A stretch of DNA of 64,000 nt from the NCBI RefSeq assembly GCF_004770895.1, contig NZ_RQHS01000018.1, forward strand, positions 62,001-126,000, given 5' to 3'. Position 1 is the first letter of the stretch, and each line of letters begins with the position of its first letter. Shown here piece by piece: positions 17,736 to 26,345 of the stretch. The translations under genes and the position numbers were made by a program. A model generated the notes under the pieces. It made no database searches. It was not told the origin of the DNA and saw nothing but the letters and a program-made list of their open reading frames with translations. This DNA is from Leptospira dzoumogneensis (lineage in GTDB: Bacteria > Spirochaetota > Leptospiria > Leptospirales > Leptospiraceae).

Positions 17736-19886
17736 TTAGAAAGAAGCTCTCATAGAGAGTCGTATCGATCTAGGCTGAGCAGGGTGAGTGTGGATGTCAT
17801 TATACCCTCCTTCATTCGGGCCGACTGCTTCGTTTTTCAGTCTGGAAGCATAATAATAATCTATATCACTTACGTGAGCATTCAATAAATTGAATACTTC
17901 GAAAACGATACTTAGATCTTCTCCGAAATTCCTGCCGAGCTGAAGATTCACTGTAGTTGTTGAAGGAGAACGGACAGAATTGTCTTCTATTAGGGAACGA
18001 TTTCCGAAATATCTCACTCTAAGAGATCCGAAAAATCCATTCGAATTTTTTAATGTGATCCCCGACGCTAACGTATTACGAATGGATCCCGGAATATAAT
18101 TCCCCGAAGGATCATCATCTCTGAACCTGGATCTGGAAGTCGCAAAGTCGGCATCTATCATCAGCCAAGAATTGTAAGAATAATAATTGGCCCATTCGAA
18201 TCCTTTTCGAGTGCTCGGCCTACTTGCTTCCGTGGTCCCATTGTCTCCGGTAAACAGAAGTTCCGAATTCATATCCAATTGCCAAACCGAGAGCGTGGAT
18301 TGCCAACCATGAACAGGTTCAGTTCTAAGTCCAATTTCCCCACCTCTTGTCTGGACCAGCGGGTCTGCGGTGTCCGTTTTTTGGACGACACCTCTCGCAT
18401 CGTTACTATGGAATCCGTATCCCCCGCTGAAATAAAATTCGGTTTTATACCAAGGTCCTATGATGATACTTCCTTTCGGACTGTAAATTCTTGCATTTCT
18501 GTCCGATCTTTCTTTTGTTCCCCAATCATCTACGTTGAATTTATAATAATCTCCTCTTAATCCAAATACCGTTCTGAATTTTTTAGACCATTGTATCTTG
18601 TTTTCATAATATATTCCGGAACTGAGTTGTATGATCCCGTCTTCTCTAACAGTTTCCAATCTAGCTCTTTTTTCGGTATGAAAAAGACCGTTCTGGATAT
18701 AATCCCTTCTGATCTGAAGTCCGATCGTATTCTCCATACGGATCCCCCAGAACTCGCTTATATCCTTATAACTGGATTTACTTCCGGCGATCGTTCTTCT
18801 ATCAGATTGTTCGTGTTGGTCCCCTCTTACCGGATCATCCAGATAATAAGTGAAGTTGGAGAATAATCGTAAATCGTAATATATTCCGTAAAATTGGGTT
18901 TTTGCCTCATATCCTTTTTCTAGACGATGAGCTTCGAAGTTGACGCTTGCTCTGTTTGACCAACCGCCGTCATTATGATCCACGCTTTCGAATCTACTCA
19001 AACCTGAATCGGGATCTAACCAGGAATCTCCCATTCTAAGCGCCCTTTTAGGAGCTTGGCCGGTAGAATGCCAGCTGCCTTTATAGCCCATAAGACTGAT
19101 GCTGAATCCTTTCTGTTTATCTCCTACGGAATAACTTGTGACACCATTTACCCTTCTGAAGTTATCCGAAATAGCCCAAGGGCCGTCATTATGAGAAGCT
19201 TCGAAAGCGTATAGGAGATCTCCCGGTCCTACTTTGTGGGATTTTGCTATTAAAGTTCTTGCGTAACCTAAGGTGCCACCTTCTATATTCGCGATCCCTT
19301 TTGACAGACTTTTAAAATAAGAAATATTGAATGCACCTGCGGAGGCGAAGTCGCCTTGGTCCGCATAATAAACCCCTTTCTTATATTGCATTTGTTCGAC
19401 AAGTTCCGGGATCAAAAAGTTTAGATCGGTATATCCCTGCCCATGAGCATGACTAACATTATTCACGGGCATTCCGTCTACATTGGAAGCAAGATCTGTC
19501 CCATGATCCAGGTTGAAACCCCTTAGGAAGAATTGATTTGCCTTTCCTCCGCCGCTATGTTGGGTTACTATCACACCGGGGATCAACTCCGCGACTTCTC
19601 CCTGTCTCATGATCGGCCTTGTTTTGATCTGCTCGGAGCCTACGACACCTTCACTTGCGGAAGAAGCGATCCCGATCAGATTGGATCTTCTGTCCCTGAT
19701 CACGATAGCATCCGGTTTATACTCCGAGATCTTTTTTTTAAGTTCTAATTTTTCAGCTTCTGTTCGTTCTTTTCCGTTAGTCGGTTTTGTTTCCTGATCC
19801 TGGGAAAGGATAGGAGAGAAGATCGCACATATAAAGTACGATAAGGATATGCCTATACCGGCAATCCTAAGGATGTTTTGCCTCAT
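17736..19886 (-). CDS. TonB-dependent outer-membrane receptor under a cobalamin riboswitch (BtuB-like)
   Basis: The start is placed at the internal ATG (19886), which gives 716 residues and a clear signal peptide with a hydrophobic core ending near ILSQDQ. A plug domain follows (EVAELIPGVIVTQHSGGGK, then QFFLRGFNLDHGTDL and VDGMPVNNVSHAHGQGY). The beta-barrel finishes with the terminal phenylalanine in RLSMRASF. The protein should import a siderophore-like or metal-cofactor ligand using TonB energy. A cobalamin riboswitch lies about 210 bases upstream, and a large corrinoid operon precedes it on the same strand, so vitamin B12, another corrinoid or a cobalt complex is the likely cargo (inference). 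The plug sequence is not close to E. coli BtuB, so a btuB symbol is not assigned. Confidence 0.88.
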   Translation of the reverse strand: MRQNILRIAGIGISLSYFICAIFSPILSQDQETKPTNGKERTEAEKLELKKKISEYKPDAIVIRDRRSNLIGIASSASEGVVGSEQIKTRPIMRQGEVAELIPGVIVTQHSGGGKANQFFLRGFNLDHGTDLASNVDGMPVNNVSHAHGQGYTDLNFLIPELVEQMQYKKGVYYADQGDFASAGAFNISYFKSLSKGIANIEGGTLGYARTLIAKSHKVGPGDLLYAFEASHNDGPWAISDNFRRVNGVTSYSVGDKQKGFSISLMGYKGSWHSTGQAPKRALRMGDSWLDPDSGLSRFESVDHNDGGWSNRASVNFEAHRLEKGYEAKTQFYGIYYDLRLFSNFTYYLDDPVRGDQHEQSDRRTIAGSKSSYKDISEFWGIRMENTIGLQIRRDYIQNGLFHTEKRARLETVREDGIIQLSSGIYYENKIQWSKKFRTVFGLRGDYYKFNVDDWGTKERSDRNARIYSPKGSIIIGPWYKTEFYFSGGYGFHSNDARGVVQKTDTADPLVQTRGGEIGLRTEPVHGWQSTLSVWQLDMNSELLFTGDNGTTEASRPSTRKGFEWANYYSYNSWLMIDADFATSRSRFRDDDPSGNYIPGSIRNTLASGITLKNSNGFFGSLRVRYFGNRSLIEDNSVRSPSTTTVNLQLGRNFGEDLSIVFEVFNLLNAHVSDIDYYYASRLKNEAVGPNEGGYNDIHTHPAQPRSIRLSMRASF

Positions 19887-20014
19887 GTTTTCGTCCGTTT
19901 TCTTTGGAAAACTTCCGAAACGAAGATAAACTAACAAATATTAGTCTAATTTATGTCAAAATAAGAATATATAATTTTTATAATGTACAAAATCAGAAGT
20001 TTATCCTGGTTTGC

Positions 20015-20044
20015 GGGAGCCCCGATTTTTAACTTCCGGGGCCC
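20015..20044 (-). promoter_or_regulatory. GC-rich hairpin between the cobalamin aptamer and the TonB receptor gene
   Basis: On the minus strand, GGGCCCCG pairs with CGGGGCTCCC around a 12-base loop, with one bulge. It lies about 55 bases downstream of the B12-box region and about 130 bases before the start codon. No T-run follows. It may be part of the riboswitch expression platform or a pause site (inference). Confidence 0.5.
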
Positions 20045-20099
20045 TTCGCTGATGCACGGACGTGCTTGGCGAGAATGCTAACATACCTAACCTCGAGGT

Positions 20100-20220
20100 T
20101 TTAGTCTGCAGGGAGATCTGGCTTGCGGAATTAGAACAAAAAGATAATATCTTTATGATCAATTCCGATCACAGTTGCGGGTCAGCGTGGGATTTACACC
20201 CAACTTCATCCTGAAAGTTA
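20100..20220 (-). promoter_or_regulatory. Cobalamin riboswitch, compact form, upstream of the TonB receptor
   Basis: Read on the minus strand, the conserved core is present: GGGTGTAAATCCCACGCTGA, then CCCGCAACTGTGATCGG, and after a short linker a B12-box-like GCCAGATCTCCCTGC. The peripheral segment containing CACTGGG and GGGAAG, seen in the second riboswitch of this window, is absent, so the aptamer is short. This resembles the compact cobalamin-II type (family knowledge, not tested). It should repress the receptor gene when corrinoid is plentiful. Confidence 0.88.
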
Positions 20221-20241
20221 AGACGATCTTTTGGATCGTCT
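20221..20241 (-). terminator. Short hairpin after the corrin operon
   Basis: AGACGATC (20221-20228) pairs perfectly with GATCGTCT (20234-20241). It lies about 55 bases past the last corrin-operon stop codon and just before the compact cobalamin riboswitch. There is no T-run, so a terminator role is tentative; it could also belong to the riboswitch leader. Confidence 0.45.
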
Positions 20242-20295
20242 CGATTTATTCAATGAAAAAGTTTTATCAGTTCCAAAAAAGAACGTTCTAATTTT

Positions 20296-20898
20296 TTACT
20301 TACCTATAATTTTTTCCGGAATCTCCGGTGAAATGGATAATGTTTTTACTTCGCAATTCCCAAGTTTAGAATGTGAAAACTCTTTAAGTGAAAAATGTCC
20401 ATAAAATCTGGAGAGAACAAATCCGTGGCTGCAAATTGCAATTTTCTTTTCTCCATACATTTTCAATAAATATAATATAGTATCAATGATCCTTAACTCT
20501 GCTTCGGATTTACTTTCTCCTCCCGGAAATCTAAATTGATCGTGGCTCCGATCTTGACTTTTCCAGGAAAAATAGGACTTTTCTCCAAATATATTCGAAA
20601 GTTCAGATTCTAAAATCCCTTGTGCTTCTCCTAAATGGATCTCTCTGAGCCCTGGATGATATACGATCTTTATTCCTAATTGATGGGAGATTTGTTCGGA
20701 AGTCTCTTTAGCTCTTTTTAGATCGCTGCTAAAAATGAGTCCTATTCCTTTATTCTTTAATTTTTCAGCTAATTTAGAAGCTTGTTCTTTCCCGAACTCG
20801 GAGAGGGGGGTATCGATTTGTCCTTGTAACCTTCTTTCCTTGTTCCATTCCGTTTCTCCATGTCGTATTAGGAAAATATGATATTTTTCTTTGTTCAT
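20296..20898 (-). CDS. Histidine phosphatase family protein, alpha-ribazole phosphatase-like
   Basis: This 200-residue protein belongs to the phosphoglycerate-mutase/histidine phosphatase family. The catalytic motif is LIRHGETEWN near residues 11-20, and the second histidine is in AICSHGF. The segment RRLQGQIDTPLSEFG is typical of CobC-like phosphatases. In this operon it may remove the 5'-phosphate from alpha-ribazole phosphate or adenosylcobalamin phosphate, the last step of nucleotide-loop assembly. A second, more divergent phosphatase gene lies at 25015-25644, so which of the two does the CobC job is unclear. It is the final gene of the operon, nine bases after cbiB. Confidence 0.8.
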   Translation of the reverse strand: MNKEKYHIFLIRHGETEWNKERRLQGQIDTPLSEFGKEQASKLAEKLKNKGIGLIFSSDLKRAKETSEQISHQLGIKIVYHPGLREIHLGEAQGILESELSNIFGEKSYFSWKSQDRSHDQFRFPGGESKSEAELRIIDTILYLLKMYGEKKIAICSHGFVLSRFYGHFSLKEFSHSKLGNCEVKTLSISPEIPEKIIGK

Positions 20899-20907
20899 GG
20901 GACAGGT

Positions 20908-21879
20908 TTAAGATTGGAAGAAGGTCCCAAATGCCAAATGAATTACTTGTCCTAGACCTAAAAACAAAATGGAGGAAAGGATTGAGGTTAGGAATACTAT
21001 CCTGTTTGCGTCTAAGATCAGATTCGGGACCAATTTACGATCCGGATCCCCTAATTTCGGCTTTTCACTTGGAACCCCGGAATAGTAATTTTTTCCGCCT
21101 AATTGTATTTTTAAAGCTCCGGCTAAAGCGGCCTCACAAAGCCCTGAATTTGGGCTTGGATGTTTTCTTCCGTCTCGGATCAGTATTTTAAAGGATCTTA
21201 ATGGATGAAAACCTAAAATAGCGGAAGAAATACAAAGTATAGGAGCAGTCAGTCTTGCCGGAATATAATTTGCCAGATCATCCATTCTTGCGGAAGCCCA
21301 GCCAAATTTCAGATATGTATCATTCTTATAACCGAAAAGTGAATCTAATGTATTAATAGAACGATAGAGCATCGCAAAACTCGGTCCTCCCAATGCCGCA
21401 AAAAAAAGCGGGGCAGTGATCCCATCTACTAGGCTTTCTCCCACACTTTCTAAACCTGCTCTGACTATATCTGGTTGTTCTAAATTTGCCGTGTCCCTTC
21501 CTACAATTCTGCCGACCATAGTCCTGGCTTTTTCCAGATCATTTTCATGAAGTGCGGAATATACGTCCTTGCTATGGTCCAAAAGGTCCTTTAAGGCGAT
21601 GCTGGTATATATAACGAATGCAGATATTAGTTCTCCTAAAAAAGGATGTAGATATCTTGAAAATTCTATAATTATCCAAGTGAATATGAAAGAAATAGAA
21701 TATACCGAAAATGAAGTGATTATTCCTGCAAATCTTTCGGAAGATATATACTTTCTTGTAAACTTCTCCATATATCTTGCGAATTTTCCTATGAGTCTGA
21801 CCGGATGTGGAAATCCTTTCGGGTCCCCAAATCCAATATCCAGAAGTAAAGAAGCAGGAAGGATCCAGATAGAATTCAT
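20908..21879 (-). CDS. cbiB: Adenosylcobinamide-phosphate synthase CbiB
   Basis: This 323-residue membrane protein has the CbiB/CobD N-terminus (LLLDIGFGDPKGFPHPVRLIG), with several hydrophobic segments along its length. It attaches (R)-1-amino-2-propanol or its phosphate to the f-propionate of adenosylcobyrate in the inner membrane. Family motifs seen include ESVGESLVDGITAPLFFA and YKNDTYLKFGWASARMDDL. The start codon overlaps the CobD-CbiP fusion gene by four bases, so translation is coupled. The length is normal for the family. The symbol follows the Salmonella nomenclature; the same protein is called CobD in Pseudomonas. Confidence 0.95.
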   Translation of the reverse strand: MNSIWILPASLLLDIGFGDPKGFPHPVRLIGKFARYMEKFTRKYISSERFAGIITSFSVYSISFIFTWIIIEFSRYLHPFLGELISAFVIYTSIALKDLLDHSKDVYSALHENDLEKARTMVGRIVGRDTANLEQPDIVRAGLESVGESLVDGITAPLFFAALGGPSFAMLYRSINTLDSLFGYKNDTYLKFGWASARMDDLANYIPARLTAPILCISSAILGFHPLRSFKILIRDGRKHPSPNSGLCEAALAGALKIQLGGKNYYSGVPSEKPKLGDPDRKLVPNLILDANRIVFLTSILSSILFLGLGQVIHLAFGTFFQS

Positions 21880-24476
21880 GCTAATCCTAAAATCCTATAA
21901 ATTTCATTCATATTCACTGAATTTCTGACTTCCTCGGCTAAACGATCTAGATTGGTTTCCAATTCATATCTGGCCTGGATTTTTACCAAAGGTTTCATTC
22001 CTTTTCTTACTCGGATCTTATCCAAAAAATCCCTTCTGAACTCGTCTTCGTCGAATACTCCATGCAAATAGGTTCCCCAGACTCTTTCTGAAATTCCTTG
22101 GTGACCTAGGCTTTCTCCGGATATATCTTGAAATATGGATTTTGCGGAGATTTCTTTCGTATTTCCATGATGTATTTCGTAACCGGATACTTTTTTTCCG
22201 GACGCAAGATGAGTTCCTTCCGTCTGTTTGAGTAATTTTTCTTTTTCTAATACGGTTTTGACTCCTATCAGATTTAAACCTTCAGCGGAGCCTAAATTAC
22301 TTTCTATTTGAAAAGGATCATGGATGGATTCTCCTAACATTTGATATCCTCCGCAAATCCCTATGATCTCCGTTTTTCCTTCTTTATGGAAATTTAAAAT
22401 AGTTTCCGAAATTCCAGATTCTTTCAGATAATTGATATCGGTGATCACGTTCTTACTTCCCGGAAGGATTAGAACGTCAGGATTCCCGATTTCTTCTTTT
22501 TTTCGAGCGATCCTAACTCTTACGTCCGGTTCTATTCGCAGAGGATCCAGATCCGTATGGTTGGAGATCCTGGGCGTATCTATTAGTAAGATATCTATCC
22601 TGTCTCCTAATGGAGAAGTATCGCTTAAACTGCCGGATTTGAATTCTAATGAATCTTCTTCGGGTAATCTTAGATCATTTAAGAATGGTACGATCCCAAA
22701 TACGTTTTTACGGGTAGTTTCTTCTAAATATTTGATCCCCGGGTCGAGTAAACTTTTGATTCCCCTAAACCGATTGATTAGGAAACCTGAAACTAGTTTT
22801 CTTTCCCATTCCGACATTGTTTCCATGGCGCCCACGAAAGAACCGAATACTCCTCCATGATCAATATTGCCGATTAATAATACTTTTGCCTTGGCATATT
22901 CCGCCATTCTCATGTTTACAATATCTTTATCTTTTAAATTGACTTCGGATACTCCTCCTGCTCCTTCTAAAACAACCATGTCAAATTCTTCGGAAAGTGA
23001 ATCGTAAGATTTTTTAACCTCGTCAAAAGCGCTTAATTTGAATTTCATATAATCCCTGAAATCCATCGCCTCTACGGGTTTTCCATTTAGTATCACTTGG
23101 GAATCTTTCTCGCTGGACGGTTTGAGAAGGATCGGATTCATTCTATAATCCGCTCTGATCTTACAAGCCTGAGCTTGCAAAGCTTGGGCCCTTCCTATCT
23201 CTGCACCTTCGTAAGTTACAAAAGAGTTTAACGCCATGTTCTGGGATTTGAAAGGAGCTACTTTGAATCCGTCTTGTGTAAAGATCCTGCAGAATGCGGT
23301 GGCTAATATACTTTTCCCTACGTTGGAGGCGGTGCCTTGGAGCATAAGTGAAGGTTTTACTTTTTTAGTTTTAGAAGCCTTAGGATCTTTTTTAAAAATA
23401 GAGCGGAATGATCGTATGAGTATTTCGTTCTCTTCCTGAGTTTTGATCGCGATCCTTATATAATTATTTTCTAATCCTTTAAAATTTCCGCAGTTCCTAA
23501 CTCCGATTTTGAATTCTTTAAGAAGAAGGTTCTCTAATTCCTGAACATTTCCTTTAGGATCCGAAAATTCGAGAAGGATGAAATTTGTGTGCGTATCATA
23601 AACCCGGAAAATCCCTAGATCTTCCAAGCCATTCTTAAATATGTTCTTCCACTCTGGGATTTTTTCTTTGGTTTTGGATAAAAAATCCTGATCTTCTCCG
23701 AATTTTTCTAAGATAGAAGCGCTTAAACTATTTAAGGACCAACTGGGAAGAAGTTCCGAAATTCCGGAAGCAATTTTGGGATCCGCTAGTAGAAGTCCTA
23801 TTCTAAGCCCTGGAAGAGCTAAAATTTTAGTCAAAGACCAAAGGACAGCCAGATTTTCCGATCTAAAATTCCGAAAGGAAATATCTCCCGGGACGAAGTC
23901 TATAAAAGATTCATCTATTACAAAAAACGAATTTTTATGATCGGAGGCGATCTTTAAGATCTTTTCCCTATTTAATAATTTTCCTGTGGGATTATTCGGA
24001 TGTCCTAATAGAACTAGTATTTGTTTGTTAGGATCTTTTTGAAGGATTTGGATGAGTTCTTCGTGGTTTAATTCAAAGTCGGATCCTTTTTGGAGAAGGA
24101 TTTCTTGGATTTGTAACCCGGCTAATTTTAAACTTTTACGATAATCTATATAGGAAGGTTGGGCGATCACTGCCAGATCGAAATGTTTGATCTTAGGAAG
24201 AATATGTATTAACTCCGAGGCACCATTCCCAAAAACAATTTCTTCTCTTGGGATATTCCAATGTTTTTCTAAGGAGATCCTTGCCTTGGTATAATTCGGA
24301 TCTGGATAATGTATTAAATCGCTGATCCTGGAATTGATCAACGGACGAACCCAATCCGGAAAACCTAAAGGATTTAGATTAGAGGAAAAATCCAAAATTT
24401 CCGCAGGGTCGACCCCGGCAATATCTGCCATCCTGAATAGATTTCCTCCGTGCAAACTTATATAATCCGATTTCAT
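21876..24476 (-). CDS. Fusion: threonine-phosphate decarboxylase (CobD-like) and cobyric acid synthase (CbiP)
   Basis: This 866-residue protein joins two enzymes. Residues 1-365 form a fold-type I PLP aminotransferase of the CobD/CobC group, with LHGGNLFRMADIAG at the start and the PLP-binding K217 in SLTKILALPGLRIG. This part makes the aminopropanol phosphate side arm from threonine phosphate. From about 372 a cobyric acid synthase (CbiP/CobQ) begins with MLQGTASNVGKSILATAF, a Walker A-like loop. It ends with a class I glutamine amidotransferase domain whose nucleophilic cysteine is in EIIGICGGYQMLG. There is no stop or frame change between the parts, and the linker is lysine-rich (KDPKASKTKKVK). 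The start overlaps cobU by four bases. Confidence 0.93.
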   Translation of the reverse strand: MKSDYISLHGGNLFRMADIAGVDPAEILDFSSNLNPLGFPDWVRPLINSRISDLIHYPDPNYTKARISLEKHWNIPREEIVFGNGASELIHILPKIKHFDLAVIAQPSYIDYRKSLKLAGLQIQEILLQKGSDFELNHEELIQILQKDPNKQILVLLGHPNNPTGKLLNREKILKIASDHKNSFFVIDESFIDFVPGDISFRNFRSENLAVLWSLTKILALPGLRIGLLLADPKIASGISELLPSWSLNSLSASILEKFGEDQDFLSKTKEKIPEWKNIFKNGLEDLGIFRVYDTHTNFILLEFSDPKGNVQELENLLLKEFKIGVRNCGNFKGLENNYIRIAIKTQEENEILIRSFRSIFKKDPKASKTKKVKPSLMLQGTASNVGKSILATAFCRIFTQDGFKVAPFKSQNMALNSFVTYEGAEIGRAQALQAQACKIRADYRMNPILLKPSSEKDSQVILNGKPVEAMDFRDYMKFKLSAFDEVKKSYDSLSEEFDMVVLEGAGGVSEVNLKDKDIVNMRMAEYAKAKVLLIGNIDHGGVFGSFVGAMETMSEWERKLVSGFLINRFRGIKSLLDPGIKYLEETTRKNVFGIVPFLNDLRLPEEDSLEFKSGSLSDTSPLGDRIDILLIDTPRISNHTDLDPLRIEPDVRVRIARKKEEIGNPDVLILPGSKNVITDINYLKESGISETILNFHKEGKTEIIGICGGYQMLGESIHDPFQIESNLGSAEGLNLIGVKTVLEKEKLLKQTEGTHLASGKKVSGYEIHHGNTKEISAKSIFQDISGESLGHQGISERVWGTYLHGVFDEDEFRRDFLDKIRVRKGMKPLVKIQARYELETNLDRLAEEVRNSVNMNEIYRILGLA

Positions 24477-25027
24477 AGACCGTTATCCCTGGAAGATTTG
24501 ATGCGGACAGGTATACCACTCACTAAAAAATACACTTCATTTGCAATAGATGCAAATGTTTGATTACAGATCCCTAATAGATCTCTATACAATCTGCCTT
24601 CTTTATTTTCCGGAACGAGACCCATTCCGACTTCATTCGTGACTATAAATACATTTTTCGCTTTTGAGCCTAAGATATGTTCTCCTAAACTTGAACAAAT
24701 GTCTTTGATCCGGTCTTGAGTAAGATATAGATCCTTCTTATTTGCATCAAACATCAAGTTATTGATCCAAAGGCTTAAGCAATCTAATAACACAACGGAT
24801 CCTAAAGGGATCGAATCAAATATATGAGAAAGTTCTAATTCTTCTTCTATCGTACTCCAATCTATTCTTTCTTGTCGGTGCTTTTGTATCCTTTCATCCA
24901 TTTCGGGATCTATATGAGGGCAGGTGGCTAAAAAGATCTTTTTTCCTCCGGCAAAATCCGCCTTTTCTAAGGCAAATCTGCTTTTTCCGCTTCTACATCC
25001 CCCGGTCACTAAAATTATCCCGGCCAT
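24473..25027 (-). CDS. cobU: Adenosylcobinamide kinase / adenosylcobinamide-phosphate guanylyltransferase CobU
   Basis: This 184-residue protein has the CobU P-loop VTGGCRSGKSRFALEKA at the N-terminus. It is followed by ATCPHIDPEMDERIQKHR, which contains the family histidine that is guanylylated or lies close to that site, and by VLLDCLSLWINNLMF. The C-terminal VTNEVGMGLVPENKEGRLYRD is also diagnostic. It phosphorylates adenosylcobinamide and adds GMP, activating it for nucleotide-loop attachment. It overlaps the upstream phosphatase gene by 13 bases and the downstream fusion gene by four. CobS and CobT, the next enzymes in the pathway, are not in this window. Confidence 0.96.
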   Translation of the reverse strand: MAGIILVTGGCRSGKSRFALEKADFAGGKKIFLATCPHIDPEMDERIQKHRQERIDWSTIEEELELSHIFDSIPLGSVVLLDCLSLWINNLMFDANKKDLYLTQDRIKDICSSLGEHILGSKAKNVFIVTNEVGMGLVPENKEGRLYRDLLGICNQTFASIANEVYFLVSGIPVRIKSSRDNGL

Positions 25028-25644
25028 TCGGATCTCCTTGCGCCATGAATTCTGATGAGATCGGTTAAGACCGCTTGGCCATCGTGAAATATATCTAAGT
25101 AAATAAGTGTAGAAGGAGAAATTCTGAATTTTTTATAGAAAGAATGGGGAAGTTCTAAAAAAGAACAAAGTAAACTTGATAAAATTCCTCCATGACTTAA
25201 GATAAAAATGCAATGATCCGGTGAGGAAAGGATATGTTCTTTGAATAATTCCGTTCTTTTCTGGAACTCATTTAAACTTTCTCCATTCGGAAATCTGAAG
25301 GAAGAAGAGAAATTTGCGAATTTTTTTAAACCTTCCAGATTTATTTCAGCTAACTCCGAAAAAGATCTGCCTTCCCAATTTCCAAAATCCAATTCCTGTA
25401 ATTCTTCTCTGAATTCAGGCCGGACTTCTTTAGGAAATCCTAATGTATCAAAAGTTTCCCTGCATTGAACCGTTGGGCTTAAATATACTTTTCCGTTCAG
25501 GAATTTCTGTCGGATTTTTTCTTTCACTTTTTCTATTTCCAGCAAACCTTCCGCAGAGAGAGAAACTTCTTTTCTTCCCAAATATTTTCCTCCATATTCC
25601 GAAGGAATGCTTGGATGCCTAAGTAAACATAATGATTTTTTCAT
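25015..25644 (-). CDS. Histidine phosphatase family protein, CobC-like, with RHP in place of RHG
   Basis: This 209-residue protein resembles alpha-ribazole phosphatases. The N-terminal motif reads LCLLRHPSIPSEYGGKYLGR, so the usual RHG is RHP; the second catalytic histidine is in FILSHGGILSSL. CobC-type enzymes with RHP are known among divergent members, so activity is plausible but not assured. It sits between cbiZ and cobU, overlapping both (by 4 and 13 bases), which ties it to nucleotide-loop assembly. A second, more canonical phosphatase is encoded at the operon end (20296-20898). Confidence 0.8.
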   Translation of the reverse strand: MKKSLCLLRHPSIPSEYGGKYLGRKEVSLSAEGLLEIEKVKEKIRQKFLNGKVYLSPTVQCRETFDTLGFPKEVRPEFREELQELDFGNWEGRSFSELAEINLEGLKKFANFSSSFRFPNGESLNEFQKRTELFKEHILSSPDHCIFILSHGGILSSLLCSFLELPHSFYKKFRISPSTLIYLDIFHDGQAVLTDLIRIHGARRSEWPG

Positions 25645-26345
25645 ATATTTACCGATCTTGGGTGCTCTGAAAGAATCGGACTTCTAGTCCTTTTCCACTT
25701 TAGAATACCTTCTCTGACTGCTTCGTAAGAAGCGGCCCCAATTAAATGCCCCAAGATTGTATGTTTTCCCACATAATCTATCGTATTCGTCGAAATCGGG
25801 GAGATGGCCCCGATACAATCTGTGCCTGTGCCGGTCGCAAAATTGTTTTCGCTTTGTATCAAGATCTCGGATTCTAAAACGGCCAGGGTCCTTGCCTCTG
25901 AAGCTATAGAAATGGCTTCTATACTTGCGGAGAGAGTAATAGATCTGGAAGTTTGAATGAGCAGGTTGATTGTTCCGATTTTTTTATTTTGTATCGGGAG
26001 ATCTCCTACTCTGACCGCATTTCCTAAACCTACAGTTGCAATGGATCTAACATGTAGATCATTCAGACTTTTTTCAGCTACGGAGTAATTCAAAAGAGAA
26101 GCGCTTGTCATAAAACCTAAAACTTCTTCTCTTTCTCCCTTATCTGCTAAACGATTTCTGTAGAATTCTTCCGGAACGATTTCCGGACCTAGATCCGAAT
26201 TGGAAACTTTTAACCAGTACACTTTGTTTGTGATTAAATATCCTCCTCCCATAACCGCCCAGCTTAAAGAAGAATGAGGTCTTGAAAGTTGGAGTTCCAG
26301 CCAGGTTTCCGAAGCTCCGATCTGATCTTTTTGAAAAAAACTCAA
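25641..26345 (-). CDS. cbiZ: Adenosylcobinamide amidohydrolase CbiZ
   Basis: This 234-residue protein matches CbiZ. It has TSASLLNYSV early, the signature TGTGTDCIGAISP near residue 170, and YVGKHTILGHLIGAASYEAV at the C-terminal side. CbiZ removes the aminopropanol arm from adenosylcobinamide to give adenosylcobyric acid, which lets a cell remodel imported corrinoids. Its presence inside an operon for full synthesis means the organism can both make the ring and recycle foreign corrinoids that arrive through the TonB receptor (inference). It overlaps cbiA and the phosphatase gene by four bases each. Confidence 0.9.
   Translation of the reverse strand: MSFFQKDQIGASETWLELQLSRPHSSLSWAVMGGGYLITNKVYWLKVSNSDLGPEIVPEEFYRNRLADKGEREEVLGFMTSASLLNYSVAEKSLNDLHVRSIATVGLGNAVRVGDLPIQNKKIGTINLLIQTSRSITLSASIEAISIASEARTLAVLESEILIQSENNFATGTGTDCIGAISPISTNTIDYVGKHTILGHLIGAASYEAVREGILKWKRTRSPILSEHPRSVNI

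Noticed and set aside
20080..20100. B12-box-like sequence on the plus strand near the compact riboswitch
   Set aside because: The plus-strand AGTCTGCAGGGAGATCTGGC looks like a B12 box, but the remaining core (CCCGCAACTGT) reads only on the minus strand, so the switch is on the minus strand.
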